Source: Bacteroidota bacterium
GTDB lineage: Bacteria; Bacteroidota; Bacteroidia; Bacteroidales; F082
Length of the DNA: 46,850 nucleotides
Assembly: GCA_009773165.1 (NCBI GenBank)
Contig: WOUZ01000019.1
Location: 1-46,850 of the forward strand
Direction of reading: 5' to 3'
In this document: piece by piece, positions 9,469 to 17,645 of the stretch
How the letters are laid out: the number at the start of each line of letters is the position of its first letter
Numbering within the stretch: the stretch's first letter is position 1
Notes under the pieces: generated by a model
The model's input: only the letters and a program-made list of their open reading frames with translations
What the model was told of the DNA's origin: nothing
Database searches by the model: none
Program-made: the position numbers and the translations under genes

Positions 9469-9855
9469 ATGAAATACTATCATTCTAAAACAATACATGG
9501 TGAATTTGAGACTGTTAGAAACCATGTTACTGACGCACTTAAATCCATTGGATTCGGTATCATATCCACAATCGACGTAAGCGCTGCTTTGAAAGATAAA
9601 ATTGGAGTTGATTACAAGCCTTATCTCATCCTTGGCGCTTGTAACCCGGGTTTTGCTTATCAGGCGTTACAAATCGAAGAAATGCTTGGTGTTATCCTGC
9701 CTTGTAATGTGGTTCTTATTGATCAGGGTAATGGAAATATTGAGGTAGCAGCAATGCATCCATCCGCGTTTATACAAGCCATGGGGAAACCCGAACTTAT
9801 TGCTATTACCGAAGCGGTGAGTGAAAGCATTGCCGGACTCATTGACAACTTATAA
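9469..9855 (+). CDS. DUF302 family protein
   Basis: 128 residues from ATG 9469, with no signal peptide or membrane helix. The whole length matches the DUF302 fold: an N-terminal strand-helix (FETVRNHVTDALKSIGFGIISTIDV), then the central YKPYLILGACNPGFAYQALQ and the strand LPCNVVLIDQGNGNIEVAAMHPS. DUF302 proteins are small alpha/beta proteins of unknown biochemical role, often found near metal or redox genes. This one follows the metal-efflux operon on the same strand but has its own promoter. Two Cys, in GACNPG and LPCNV, could bind a ligand; this is speculation. Confidence 0.85.
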   Translation: MKYYHSKTIHGEFETVRNHVTDALKSIGFGIISTIDVSAALKDKIGVDYKPYLILGACNPGFAYQALQIEEMLGVILPCNVVLIDQGNGNIEVAAMHPSAFIQAMGKPELIAITEAVSESIAGLIDNL

Positions 9856-9941
9856 AACTATTGACTTCAGGTAGTTGCAGAAACAGGCAATAATTTCGGT
9901 TTTTTTCGTGTTCAACTGTCTTTTCCAACGCATGAAAGCCG

Positions 9942-9949
9942 TATTTTTG
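9942..9949 (+). promoter_or_regulatory. -7 promoter box (TATTTTTG) of the serine hydrolase gene
   Basis: TATTTTTG fits TAnnTTTG and ends 17 bases before the ATG at 9967. Confidence 0.55.
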
Positions 9950-9966
9950 CGCCTTTGTAAAAAAGC

Positions 9967-11196
9967 ATGTCGTATAAATTCTACTATATTTTCCTTTTAC
10001 TTCTCCTGGTATCTTTTCAAAGTTGTGACTCTTCAAAAAGCGAGGAAGACATTTATAAAGATTTAGCCAAACTCAACATTATACCTGCTGAAAAAATCTA
10101 TTCAACACGGAATGAAAAGAATCTTCAGAAAAAAGCAGCTAAAGTTGACAGTGTTTTCCAGCATCTTCAAAAAATAACCGGTTTCAATGGTACAGTGTTA
10201 TATGCTGAACAGGAACGAATCGTTTATCAGAAAGCCTTTGGTTATGCCGATCCGCTAAAACGACAACAAGCCATTACAATTAATGGTCAGTTTGAACTCG
10301 CTTCAGTATCAAAGATGTTTACAGCCACAGCAATCCTTATACTGAAGGAACGGGGTTTGGTAGATATTGATAAAGACATTCGGACTTATCTTGCTGAATG
10401 GCCTTATGAAGGAGTTACCTTACGTCATTTGATGACCCATCGGTCGGGGATGCCACGCTATGAGCTTCTTGCAGATTCCCAGTGGCCTGATAAAAATAAA
10501 CCTGTAACCAATCAGGCTATGATTCAGCTGTTTATCCAGCACAAACCTGATGTTTATTTCAAACCAGATAATGGTTTTAACTATTGCAACACCAATTATG
10601 CGCTGCTGGCTTCGGTGGTTGAACGTGTGACCAAAGAGCCTTTTTATGAGTTTATGCAGAAAAACGTATTCAAGCCTGCAGGTATGACGCGCTCATTTAT
10701 TTATCACCTTCCAGCCGACAGTGTGCTATCAGGATATCGAACCGAAGGTATTCCTGGTTACGACCAAAGAGGGCGAAGACTCATAAAAGTACCAAATGAT
10801 TACCTCAACGGTGTGATGGGCGACAAAGGATTATTTTCAACTGTTGGCGACTTATACCATTTTGACATAGCTCTTAAACATGAAATTTTGTTAAAAAACA
10901 AGACCCTTCAGGAAGCATACTCCCCAGGCAGTCCTTCGCGCCGCACCAGAAAAGATAATTATGGGTTCGGCTGGCGCATTCATGCTGAGTCGGATAGTGC
11001 TGTATATCATTATGGCTGGTGGAAAGGTTATCGATCATTCTTCCTGCGTGACCTGGGTCAAAACAAAACACTTATCGTTTTAACCAATAAATCAAAAGCC
11101 CCCGGCTCTGAACATTTTTGGGATCTTTTGGATGATAAGCGTTTCCCTCTGTACCCATCCTCTGCCAATCCACGTGTTGAACTACGTGTGAAATAG
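9967..11196 (+). CDS. Serine hydrolase of the class C beta-lactamase/penicillin-binding family, lipoprotein
   Basis: 409 residues. A lipoprotein signal ends at C20 (SFQSC). The catalytic motifs of the family are all present: SxxK as S113-V-S-K116, YxN as Y206-C-N208 (usually YSN, here with Cys in the middle), and the third motif as H348-Y-G350 in place of KTG or HxG. The strand preceding SxxK (FELASVSKMFTATAILIL) and the following LRHLMTHRSGMP are typical. Likely a periplasmic D-Ala-D-Ala peptidase or esterase rather than a resistance enzyme, as such lipoproteins in Bacteroidetes are rarely true beta-lactamases; the substrate is unknown. It is convergent with the minus-strand methyltransferase gene, 19 bases away. 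Confidence 0.88.
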   Translation: MSYKFYYIFLLLLLVSFQSCDSSKSEEDIYKDLAKLNIIPAEKIYSTRNEKNLQKKAAKVDSVFQHLQKITGFNGTVLYAEQERIVYQKAFGYADPLKRQQAITINGQFELASVSKMFTATAILILKERGLVDIDKDIRTYLAEWPYEGVTLRHLMTHRSGMPRYELLADSQWPDKNKPVTNQAMIQLFIQHKPDVYFKPDNGFNYCNTNYALLASVVERVTKEPFYEFMQKNVFKPAGMTRSFIYHLPADSVLSGYRTEGIPGYDQRGRRLIKVPNDYLNGVMGDKGLFSTVGDLYHFDIALKHEILLKNKTLQEAYSPGSPSRRTRKDNYGFGWRIHAESDSAVYHYGWWKGYRSFFLRDLGQNKTLIVLTNKSKAPGSEHFWDLLDDKRFPLYPSSANPRVELRVK

Positions 11197-11215
11197 CTTT
11201 TTTAGATGCCTCCTG

Positions 11216-12286
11216 TTAATTTTTTTCCAAGACCCAAAGCTCATTCATTTCCTTTTGCCTGATTGCTGCCAGCCAGTTTTTTCGCTGCGAAGGCTTTTGA
11301 AGCAACGGCTGCTGTTTAAAAGAAATCAGCTTAAATCGTGATTGCTCCAACTCCTGACGAATAGGGTGCAAATGAGTTAAGCCCGCCACTTCTGCAAAAT
11401 TGGAAAATATCAAAACGAGTTTTGTACCTGGTTTCATAGCTTTTGTTGCTTCTTCAAAAAAAATCATGAAGAAATCTTTATCATAATGTGTCGCCCGATC
11501 GAGGGTATTTTCACTTTCCTCAGGTATCCATGGAGGATTAAAAATGACCAGATCAACAGCTTCCATATTCAACTTGTCGAAAAAAGAACTCAGAAAAAGG
11601 GTTACTCTTTCATTCAGCCCATAACGGGTCAAATCATTATGAACACTTTGTAAAGCATTGATGGATATGTCAGTAGCAGAAATTTTTTGTGTTTTATGCT
11701 TTAAAAGATAGTGCGTAAGCACACCACAGCCTGTACCTAAATCAACCGCATTTTTAAAAGGGTTATTAATGGAAAGCCATTCATCGAACAATATTAAATG
11801 CTCGTAACGTGTTGGGAAATAAACCCCGTAAAATGGATGAATGACATTATCCAATCCCGGATACCGGATGCCATTTTCATACCATTGCCAGGCACCATTC
11901 ATACCCAGAAAATCGGTAAAACGCATTAAGAAAGTGGCTTTATCAGGATAAAGTTCAGTTAGCCACTTGTTCTCAGGAGCTCCGGCCAGATCCACTTTCC
12001 CCTCACTAATGCGAATGAGCAGGTGATTTGACAAAAGGGACAATTGTTCCTTTTTATTACGGGCTGACTTAAAATCAATCACCGGAAAATTCTCATTCAC
12101 CTGCTTTTTTATCCAGCTGTAATAAGCCATTGCTGTTCCGTAGGTTCCGTCAGCTACGAATGTAGTTCCAGCCTGCATCTGTTTTAAAAGATACCGGAAA
12201 GGCATCCCTGCTTTTAGCAAAGGAAAGGCATGCGAGGCATCAAAAACCTGAGGTCTGCTGAGCGGCTGATCGGAAAATCTTTTCAA
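11216..12286 (-). CDS. Class I SAM-dependent methyltransferase, PrmC/RlmG-like
   Basis: 356 residues. The C-terminal half is a Rossmann methyltransferase: motif I VDLGTGCGVL (D182-G188) binds SAM, an acidic strand end ATDIS follows, and the catalytic loop is IFNPPW (N250-W253), the NPPY-type motif of enzymes that methylate an amide or exocyclic amino nitrogen. The N-terminal 170 residues carry no motif I know and may bind the substrate. Targets in this family include release-factor glutamine (PrmC) and rRNA guanine or adenine (RlmG/RlmF types); I cannot choose between them. There is no signal peptide, so it acts in the cytoplasm. The stop of rprY lies 32 bases upstream, so co-transcription is possible. 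Confidence 0.75.
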   Translation of the reverse strand: MKRFSDQPLSRPQVFDASHAFPLLKAGMPFRYLLKQMQAGTTFVADGTYGTAMAYYSWIKKQVNENFPVIDFKSARNKKEQLSLLSNHLLIRISEGKVDLAGAPENKWLTELYPDKATFLMRFTDFLGMNGAWQWYENGIRYPGLDNVIHPFYGVYFPTRYEHLILFDEWLSINNPFKNAVDLGTGCGVLTHYLLKHKTQKISATDISINALQSVHNDLTRYGLNERVTLFLSSFFDKLNMEAVDLVIFNPPWIPEESENTLDRATHYDKDFFMIFFEEATKAMKPGTKLVLIFSNFAEVAGLTHLHPIRQELEQSRFKLISFKQQPLLQKPSQRKNWLAAIRQKEMNELWVLEKN

Positions 12287-12318
12287 TGAAAAAGTTCAAA
12301 AAGGTTTAAAAATGAAGG

Positions 12319-13008
12319 CTATCCGTTGACAAGCAGCTTAAAACCAACACCATGCACATTCATAAGCTCAATCGACGAATCTTCCTTGAAGTACTTACGC
12401 AACTTGGTGATGTATACATCCATCGAACGAGCGTTGAAATAGCTGTCGTCGTACCAAATTTTGTTAAGTGCTACAGAACGATCAAGAACGTTATTGAGGT
12501 TCTCGCACAGCAACCGAAGCAGTTCCGATTCCTTTGAAGTGAGTTTGTTCTCTTCACCACCTCTGGTAAGTAACTGTCGGTTGTAATCAAAACTAAAACT
12601 GCCAATTGTAAAAATTGAAGGGCGTACCGTGTCCTCAGCTGAACGACGCAGTATGGCTTTCATTCGAAGCAATAGCTCTTCCATACTGAAAGGCTTGGTA
12701 AGATAATCATCAGCTCCCAACTCAAAACCTTTGAGTTTATCCTCCTGCATGGCCTTGGCCGTTAAAAACAACATGGGAACTTTTTTGTCCAGCTTCCTGA
12801 TCTCTGCAGCAAGTGTAAAACCATCCATCAAAGGCATCATGACATCGAAAACACAAAAATTGTAATCCTCGCGTTTAAACTTCTCCAATGCTTCCTGTCC
12901 GTCGCCACACAAAGTAGTCGGAAATCCCTTTGCTTCAAGATAGGCTTTAAGGATAGTTCCTAAGTTTTTATCATCCTCAGCCAATAAAACTTTCATTTGT
13001 TGTTCCAT
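12319..13008 (-). CDS. rprY: Response regulator RprY-like (OmpR family)
   Basis: 229 residues. Receiver domain with E11, D12, D13 and phospho-acceptor D55 in CVFDVMMPLMDGF, and LTKPF carrying the conserved Lys. The winged-helix effector (KLTSKESELLRLL, NARSMDVYITKLRKYF, NVHGVGFKLL) closely resembles Bacteroides RprY. Start is ATG at 13008; a second ATG four codons later is also possible. It follows the kinase gene by 14 bases in the same transcript. RprXY in Bacteroides fragilis affects outer-membrane protein and efflux expression, but the native regulon of this homologue is not shown by the sequence. Confidence 0.88.
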   Translation of the reverse strand: MEQQMKVLLAEDDKNLGTILKAYLEAKGFPTTLCGDGQEALEKFKREDYNFCVFDVMMPLMDGFTLAAEIRKLDKKVPMLFLTAKAMQEDKLKGFELGADDYLTKPFSMEELLLRMKAILRRSAEDTVRPSIFTIGSFSFDYNRQLLTRGGEENKLTSKESELLRLLCENLNNVLDRSVALNKIWYDDSYFNARSMDVYITKLRKYFKEDSSIELMNVHGVGFKLLVNG

Positions 13009-13022
13009 CTTCTTTTTCTTTT

Positions 13023-14450
13023 TTAGTTGCTGCCTAATGGCAGACGAATATAAAATGTTGAACCTTTTTTCAATTCACTGTTAACACCAATCATGCCACC
13101 CATTTTCTCCACAACGGCTTTTACGTAGCTTAAACCAAGTCCGAAGCCTTTAACGTTGTGCACATTACCGGTAGGTACACGATATAACTTCTCAAAGATA
13201 CGCTTTTGATTTGCTTTGCTTATCCCAATACCATTGTCTACAACACTCAACTCAAAAGCATTAGGTATATTGCGGCTTTTTACAACAATTTGCGGTACAA
13301 TCTCGGTATATTTTAAAGCATTATCAATCAAATTGAGAACAATGTTGGTAAGATGCACTTTGTCGCCGATGACAATCGAATTATCTGCTTTAAGATCAGC
13401 AAAAATATGTCCGTTTTTACTTTTGGCCATCAGCATTTTGCTTGCAACTGCCTCTTTGATAATCTCATGAAAATCCAGTTTCTCCTTTTTTAATAGCAGC
13501 TCGCCTTTATCCAGTACAGCTGATTGAAGCACTTGCTCTGCCATTGATCCCAACCTTTTGTTTTCTTCATCTATCATACTAATGTAGGTTGAATAAAGCA
13601 CCTCTGATTTATGTATATCATTGTCGCGCAAAGCCTCACATGCGAGTGCTATGGTAGAAATGGGGGTTTTAAATTCGTGTGTCATGTTGTTCACGAAGTC
13701 GTTCTTCATCTCTGAGAGCTTCTTTTGCCGGATGATAACCAAAATAGTTGAAGCAAAAGCCAGAATAATAATCAAGATCAATGAGCCTGAAACAAACAAC
13801 AGTTCCGAAAGCTGCTTAACAAGGAAACGTTTTTCGTGAGGGAAATAAATCAATAACTTATCAGCAAACCTAACCGGCGAAATTGTTGGATATAAATCGA
13901 AGGCAAAACTTTCATCAATAAGTTGTTGCGGATATTTTCCGGTTTTTTGAAACAACATGGCATTTTTTGTCGGGCTATATATCCCAAGCTCAAAGCCAGT
14001 ATCGATTCCATACCTTTTCAGTTCAACCCTCACCATGCTGTCAATTCGTGTTGGCTGCATCTCTTTCGAAACGCTGTTAGCCTCGTTGTAACCAAAAATC
14101 ATTTCCTGAAGTTCTTGCTCAGCAATGGTTGTTCGGCGAATAAATGCTGAATATTCTTCCTGCGACATGGGTTTTTGTAAGTCCTGAGCCATACTTTGCT
14201 TTAACGAATCATATACAGCTATCAGGTTGGCGCGTTGGTTCATCAGATTGACATGATAGGAATATTGTCGCTGCATTTCTTCCTTTTCGAGTACCATAAC
14301 AACCTGTTGCATAGCCTGATTCACATCACGCACAAAAGTAGCCTCCTTTACCTTTACGGCATCACCGATCAGGTATATCTGAATGCCCATCATGCCTACC
14401 AGTGCGATCGACATGAGCAACACAATTCCTACAAGTATTTTTTTATTCAC
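13023..14450 (-). CDS. rprX: Sensor histidine kinase RprX-like
   Basis: 475 residues if translation begins at GTG (14450-14448), giving (V)NKKILVGIVLLMSIALVGMMG as TM1. An ATG 16 codons further upstream would run through a TACTTTTG promoter box at 14455-14462, so the GTG is preferred. Domains: TM1, a periplasmic region of about 190 residues, TM2 around 220-240, no clear HAMP, then HisKA with H258 in NNMTHEFKTPIS and a HATPase domain (NLIDNALKY, DNGIGIS, GFGLGLSYV). The FKTPIS H box and lack of HAMP are typical of Bacteroides RprX. Its partner rprY follows 14 bases downstream. Confidence 0.87.
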   Translation of the reverse strand: MNKKILVGIVLLMSIALVGMMGIQIYLIGDAVKVKEATFVRDVNQAMQQVVMVLEKEEMQRQYSYHVNLMNQRANLIAVYDSLKQSMAQDLQKPMSQEEYSAFIRRTTIAEQELQEMIFGYNEANSVSKEMQPTRIDSMVRVELKRYGIDTGFELGIYSPTKNAMLFQKTGKYPQQLIDESFAFDLYPTISPVRFADKLLIYFPHEKRFLVKQLSELLFVSGSLILIIILAFASTILVIIRQKKLSEMKNDFVNNMTHEFKTPISTIALACEALRDNDIHKSEVLYSTYISMIDEENKRLGSMAEQVLQSAVLDKGELLLKKEKLDFHEIIKEAVASKMLMAKSKNGHIFADLKADNSIVIGDKVHLTNIVLNLIDNALKYTEIVPQIVVKSRNIPNAFELSVVDNGIGISKANQKRIFEKLYRVPTGNVHNVKGFGLGLSYVKAVVEKMGGMIGVNSELKKGSTFYIRLPLGSN

Positions 14451-14454
14451 AAAG

Positions 14455-14462
14455 CAAAAGTA
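14455..14462 (-). promoter_or_regulatory. -7 promoter box (TACTTTTG, minus strand) of rprX
   Basis: Reading the minus strand, TACTTTTG ends 4 bases before the GTG at 14450. This decides the start codon and predicts a leaderless or near-leaderless message. Confidence 0.5.
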
Positions 14463-14548
14463 AAGTATTGATTTACATGATTTACAGAGCCTTAACAAAT
14501 CTTAACAACCATTAAAGTTCGTTAACAGCCCACCCTGTTTTTTGATAG

Positions 14549-14688
14549 TATTTTTGTCTCAGTTCTTTTCATACCTAAGTATATTTGTTAGACCATCCAT
14601 TTATGTTCTAAACATTGTGCGTTAAAGGTTTTCATAAATTTTGGTTTTTGGTTCGGAGAGGCAGGCATCACGTCTGCCTCTTTTTTTT
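14549..14688 (+). ncRNA. Candidate small RNA or terminated leader in the rprX-pgi gap
   Basis: The 314-base gap between rprX and pgi has no plausible gene. On the plus strand it has a TATTTTTG box at 14549-14556 and, about 100 bases later, a strong intrinsic terminator at 14657-14688. No plus-strand gene lies upstream within 3.3 kb to need that terminator, and pgi has its own -7 box after it (14721). A transcript of about 125 bases from near 14563 to 14688 would explain both. No known RNA family is recognised and no -33 element is evident. Alternatively the terminator simply insulates pgi. Confidence 0.35.
14657..14688 (+). terminator. Intrinsic terminator
   Basis: Perfect 8-bp stem AGAGGCAG / CTGCCTCT around a 9-base loop, followed by eight T residues on the plus strand. 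Confidence 0.8.
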
Positions 14689-14720
14689 GATTCAAAAAAT
14701 GACATTAACGGCTTTCTTGT

Positions 14721-14728
14721 TACCTTTG
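14721..14728 (+). promoter_or_regulatory. -7 promoter box (TACCTTTG) of pgi
   Basis: TACCTTTG fits TAnnTTTG, 36 bases before the pgi ATG and 32 bases after the upstream terminator. Confidence 0.5.
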
Positions 14729-14764
14729 CCTTTTCAATTTGTTCATTTTAACTAACTCAATATC

Positions 14765-16114
14765 ATGATACAAGTAAAACTAGAGCTGGATCAGATGTTT
14801 AGCTTCATCTCAAAAGATCAACTCCTTGAATACGACAAACATATTGTCAGTGCCTATCGCAAAATATACAATAAAACAGGTGCCGGAAATGATTTTCTGG
14901 GATGGGTTGATCTGCCTTCTGCTATCACTGAGCAGGAAATTGCATCTCTTGAGGCGCATGCAGCCGAGCTACGCAAAAAATCAGAAGTTTTTGTAGTGAT
15001 AGGTATCGGTGGCTCATATTTGGGAGCACGTGCAGTTATCGAAACAATGACACACCATTTTTCTGCCTTAAACGATGGAGGAAACAATCCTCATATCGTT
15101 TATGCCGGACAGCATATTAGTGAGGATTATCTGGCCGACCTGTTGGATATCCTTGATAAAAAAGAATACTCCCTTGCAGTTATTAGTAAATCAGGTACTA
15201 CGACAGAGCCCGCAATTGCTTTTCGCGTTCTGAAAGCTCACCTTGAAAAGAAATACGGTCTTGAAGAAGCACGCAAACGTATCGTAGCCATCACCGACAA
15301 GAGTCGTGGAGCTTTAAAGCAACTTGCTGATAATGAAGGTTATGTATCATATGTTGTGCCGGATGATGTGGGGGGACGTTATTCAGTTCTTACACCTGTG
15401 GGTCTTCTTCCAATAGCTGTGGCAGGCATAAACATCCGTGAACTTATCGAAGGCGCACGAAAGATGGAAGCTATGAGCAGGGCCGTTCAAAAGATCCATG
15501 GAAACCCAATAGCATGGTATGCCAGTGCACGTCAGGCATTATATAATTCGGGTAAAACGGTCGAAGTGATGGTAAACTATGAGCCACGGCTGTTTTATTT
15601 CACCGAATGGTTCAAACAATTGTATGGCGAAAGCGAAGGCAAAGAGAATAAAGGTATTTTCCCTGCCGGCGTTGGATTTACGACCGACCTCCATTCGATG
15701 GGGCAATACATTCAGGAAGGGTTACGCATACTTTTCGAAACAGTAATTTCTGTTGAGAATCCTAAACGTGAAATGTTGGTTCCTGAAGCTGACACCGACC
15801 TTGATCAACTGAATTATATCGCCGGCAAACGACTCTCTGAAGTGAATCATAAGGCTGAACAAGGCACTACACTCGCCCATGTGGATGGTGGTGTGCCAAA
15901 CATTCGTATCGTCATCCCCGAAATAAATGCTGATACAATCGGACAGCTGATCTATTTCTTTGAGATGGGTTGTGCACTAAGCGGGTATATGCTAGGAGTA
16001 AATCCTTTTGATCAACCAGGAGTAGAAGCCTACAAAAAGAATATGTTTGCTTTATTAGGCAAAAAAGGTTTCGAGGCTCAAACAGCTGAATTACAAGCAC
16101 GTATCAAACAATAG
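14765..16114 (+). CDS. pgi: Glucose-6-phosphate isomerase
   Basis: 449 residues, the short bacterial form (usual length about 440-450). It interconverts glucose 6-phosphate and fructose 6-phosphate in glycolysis and gluconeogenesis, in the cytoplasm. SIS-type sugar-phosphate binding is seen in VVIGIGGSYLGARA and VISKSGTTTEPAIAFRVL; the family signature VGGRYSVLTPVGLLP follows, and the catalytic region includes GESEGKENKGIFP and the C-terminal FDQPGVEAYKKNMF with its conserved Lys. Its TAG stop is one base from the next ATG, so it leads a four-gene cluster (pgi, MOSC, DUF6265, nitroreductase) that probably shares the promoter at 14721. Confidence 0.97.
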   Translation: MIQVKLELDQMFSFISKDQLLEYDKHIVSAYRKIYNKTGAGNDFLGWVDLPSAITEQEIASLEAHAAELRKKSEVFVVIGIGGSYLGARAVIETMTHHFSALNDGGNNPHIVYAGQHISEDYLADLLDILDKKEYSLAVISKSGTTTEPAIAFRVLKAHLEKKYGLEEARKRIVAITDKSRGALKQLADNEGYVSYVVPDDVGGRYSVLTPVGLLPIAVAGINIRELIEGARKMEAMSRAVQKIHGNPIAWYASARQALYNSGKTVEVMVNYEPRLFYFTEWFKQLYGESEGKENKGIFPAGVGFTTDLHSMGQYIQEGLRILFETVISVENPKREMLVPEADTDLDQLNYIAGKRLSEVNHKAEQGTTLAHVDGGVPNIRIVIPEINADTIGQLIYFFEMGCALSGYMLGVNPFDQPGVEAYKKNMFALLGKKGFEAQTAELQARIKQ

Positions 16115-16115
16115 T

Positions 16116-16550
16116 ATGGGAATTCTAAAAGGTATTGGATATAAACTGGTAAAATACGGACCTGTCATAACCTGTGAAAAAGCCTTTGTTGGTCTTCAAA
16201 CAGGAGTTGAACGAGATGTAAGGGGTCTTCCTGGAAAAAGACAGGTTACGGTTCTCTCAGAAGAAGCCTTTAAGGAAGCCTCTGATGAGTTGGGGACAGC
16301 ATTACCCTGGACATTACGCAGAGCTAATCTCTTAATAAGTGATGTAAGTCTTAGAGAAACCAAAGGTCGTCAACTGCAAATTGGAGATATAATTCTTGAA
16401 ATTACAGGTGAAACTGACCCTTGCTACCGTATGGATGAGCAGCACGAAGGTTTAAAAGCCGCTCTCAACCCCGACTGGCGTGGAGGTGTCACTTGCCGTG
16501 TTATTCAGGAAGGAACAATCCGCCTGGGAGATGAAGCTAAGTTGCTTTGA
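16116..16550 (+). CDS. MOSC domain protein
   Basis: 144 residues, essentially a single MOSC (molybdenum cofactor sulfurase C-terminal) domain. The conserved Cys is C103 in the loop TDPCYRMDE; the fold is supported by GVERDVRGLPGKRQVTVL and by IGDIILEITGE. There is no signal or membrane segment. Stand-alone MOSC proteins such as YiiM are thought to move sulfur or bind Moco, and some reduce hydroxylated purines. It begins one base after the pgi stop. A Moco-linked role is interesting because a ModE-like regulator lies 10 kb away, but nothing in the sequence ties the two together. Confidence 0.85.
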   Translation: MGILKGIGYKLVKYGPVITCEKAFVGLQTGVERDVRGLPGKRQVTVLSEEAFKEASDELGTALPWTLRRANLLISDVSLRETKGRQLQIGDIILEITGETDPCYRMDEQHEGLKAALNPDWRGGVTCRVIQEGTIRLGDEAKLL

Positions 16551-16561
16551 AATAAGGAATT

Positions 16562-17032
16562 ATGACTAAATACATTTCACTGGTTCTCGTTGGGTTAATC
16601 TTGTTCACGGCCTCTTCATGCCATTTCGGCCAAAACAAAAAAGCTGTTACCATCTATAATTTGCAAGGAATTTGGCAAGCTGCTGAAGGACCTCTACTCT
16701 ATGAAGAATGGACGTTGGATGATGACTCGGCTCTTATTGGCCTTAGCTACAGCATCAATGGGAAAGATACGTTATTGCTGGAGAAGATGCGGATGGTCAA
16801 AACGAATGGACGACTTCATTTCTTTGCGCGTGTTCCTGATCAAAATGCTGCCGAAGAAATAGGTTTTGCTCTTGTAAGACATGAGAAAAACCGCTGGACC
16901 TTTGAAAACCCCGATCATGATTACCCCAATCGCATCATTTATGAGCTGCTTTCTGACACTACCCTCTATGCACGCATCGAAAACATGAAGGGGAACAAGC
17001 AAAAAGAGTTTCGGTTTAAACTGGTGAAATAA
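16562..17032 (+). CDS. DUF6265-like lipoprotein
   Basis: 156 residues. A signal peptide ends in TASSC (C20), a lipobox. The mature part fits DUF6265: an early LQGIWQAAEGPLLYEEW, a middle strand LIGLSYSINGKDTLLLEKMRM, and the conserved WTFENPDHDYPNRIIYELLSD near the C-terminus. These are small beta-barrel-like proteins of unknown function anchored to a membrane. It starts 11 bases after the MOSC gene, and its TAA shares one base with the ATG of the nitroreductase gene, so the genes are co-transcribed. Confidence 0.78.
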   Translation: MTKYISLVLVGLILFTASSCHFGQNKKAVTIYNLQGIWQAAEGPLLYEEWTLDDDSALIGLSYSINGKDTLLLEKMRMVKTNGRLHFFARVPDQNAAEEIGFALVRHEKNRWTFENPDHDYPNRIIYELLSDTTLYARIENMKGNKQKEFRFKLVK

Positions 17033-17577
17033 TGAGCCTTTTTAAACTAATTGAACATCGCCAAAGCGTCAGAAAATACGCTTCTGATCCGGTTGAGGAA
17101 ACAAAGCTGATGCAGTGTCTTGAAGCAGCACGACTTGCACCTTCGGCAAGCAATTCACAGCCCTGGACTTTCATCGTTGTTAATGAAGCCAGCTTACTTC
17201 AACAAGTTGCCAAAGCAACCAAAGGACCATTAGGTACCTTCAACAACTTTGTGGTGCAAGCGCCTGTCCTGGTAATTCTTGTGCTCGAAAAACCAAAGAT
17301 GCTTACCGAAATGGGAGGCAGACTGAAAAAAAAGGAATATCCACTGATCGATATCGGCATAGCAGCAGAACATTTTTGTCTGCAAGCCGCTGAACTTGAA
17401 ATGGGAACCTGCATGCTCGGCTGGTTCGATGAAAATGAAATAAAGAAAATCCTTTCAATACCTGACGATCGTACGATTGGATTGATCATCACACTTGGTT
17501 ATCCTGCCCCTGATTATCCTCTAAGAAAAAAATCAAGAAAGCCCATCGAAAGTATCGTACGCTGGAACCGTTACTAA
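17032..17577 (+). CDS. Nitroreductase family FMN-dependent oxidoreductase
   Basis: 181 residues, a typical short nitroreductase. FMN-phosphate contacts are in the N-terminal HRQSVRKYASDPV and the APSASNSQPWTFIVV motif; the C-terminal half has IAAEHFCLQAAELEMGTCMLGWFDE, where the family binds flavin. It should reduce nitro compounds, quinones or related substrates with NAD(P)H in the cytoplasm; the natural substrate is unknown. The ATG overlaps the previous stop by one base. It ends the pgi cluster; the next gene starts 68 bases later behind its own -7 box. Confidence 0.92.
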   Translation: MSLFKLIEHRQSVRKYASDPVEETKLMQCLEAARLAPSASNSQPWTFIVVNEASLLQQVAKATKGPLGTFNNFVVQAPVLVILVLEKPKMLTEMGGRLKKKEYPLIDIGIAAEHFCLQAAELEMGTCMLGWFDENEIKKILSIPDDRTIGLIITLGYPAPDYPLRKKSRKPIESIVRWNRY

Positions 17578-17633
17578 AACAGCTCATTTCAAGACAATTT
17601 TATCCTAATTATAGTTTGTAGGCTTTTCATTGC

Positions 17634-17641
17634 TATTTTTG
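17634..17641 (+). promoter_or_regulatory. -7 promoter box (TATTTTTG) of the U32 gene
   Basis: TATTTTTG ends 4 bases before the ATG at 17646. The sequence TTTTGCAGCATGAAA is the same as at the response-regulator start (545-559). Confidence 0.6.
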
Positions 17642-17645
17642 CAGC

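Noticed and set aside
10300-11000. The beta-lactamase-fold gene as an antibiotic-resistance gene
   Set aside because: It is a lipoprotein with YCN and HYG motifs and no resistance context; many such proteins are peptidases or esterases.
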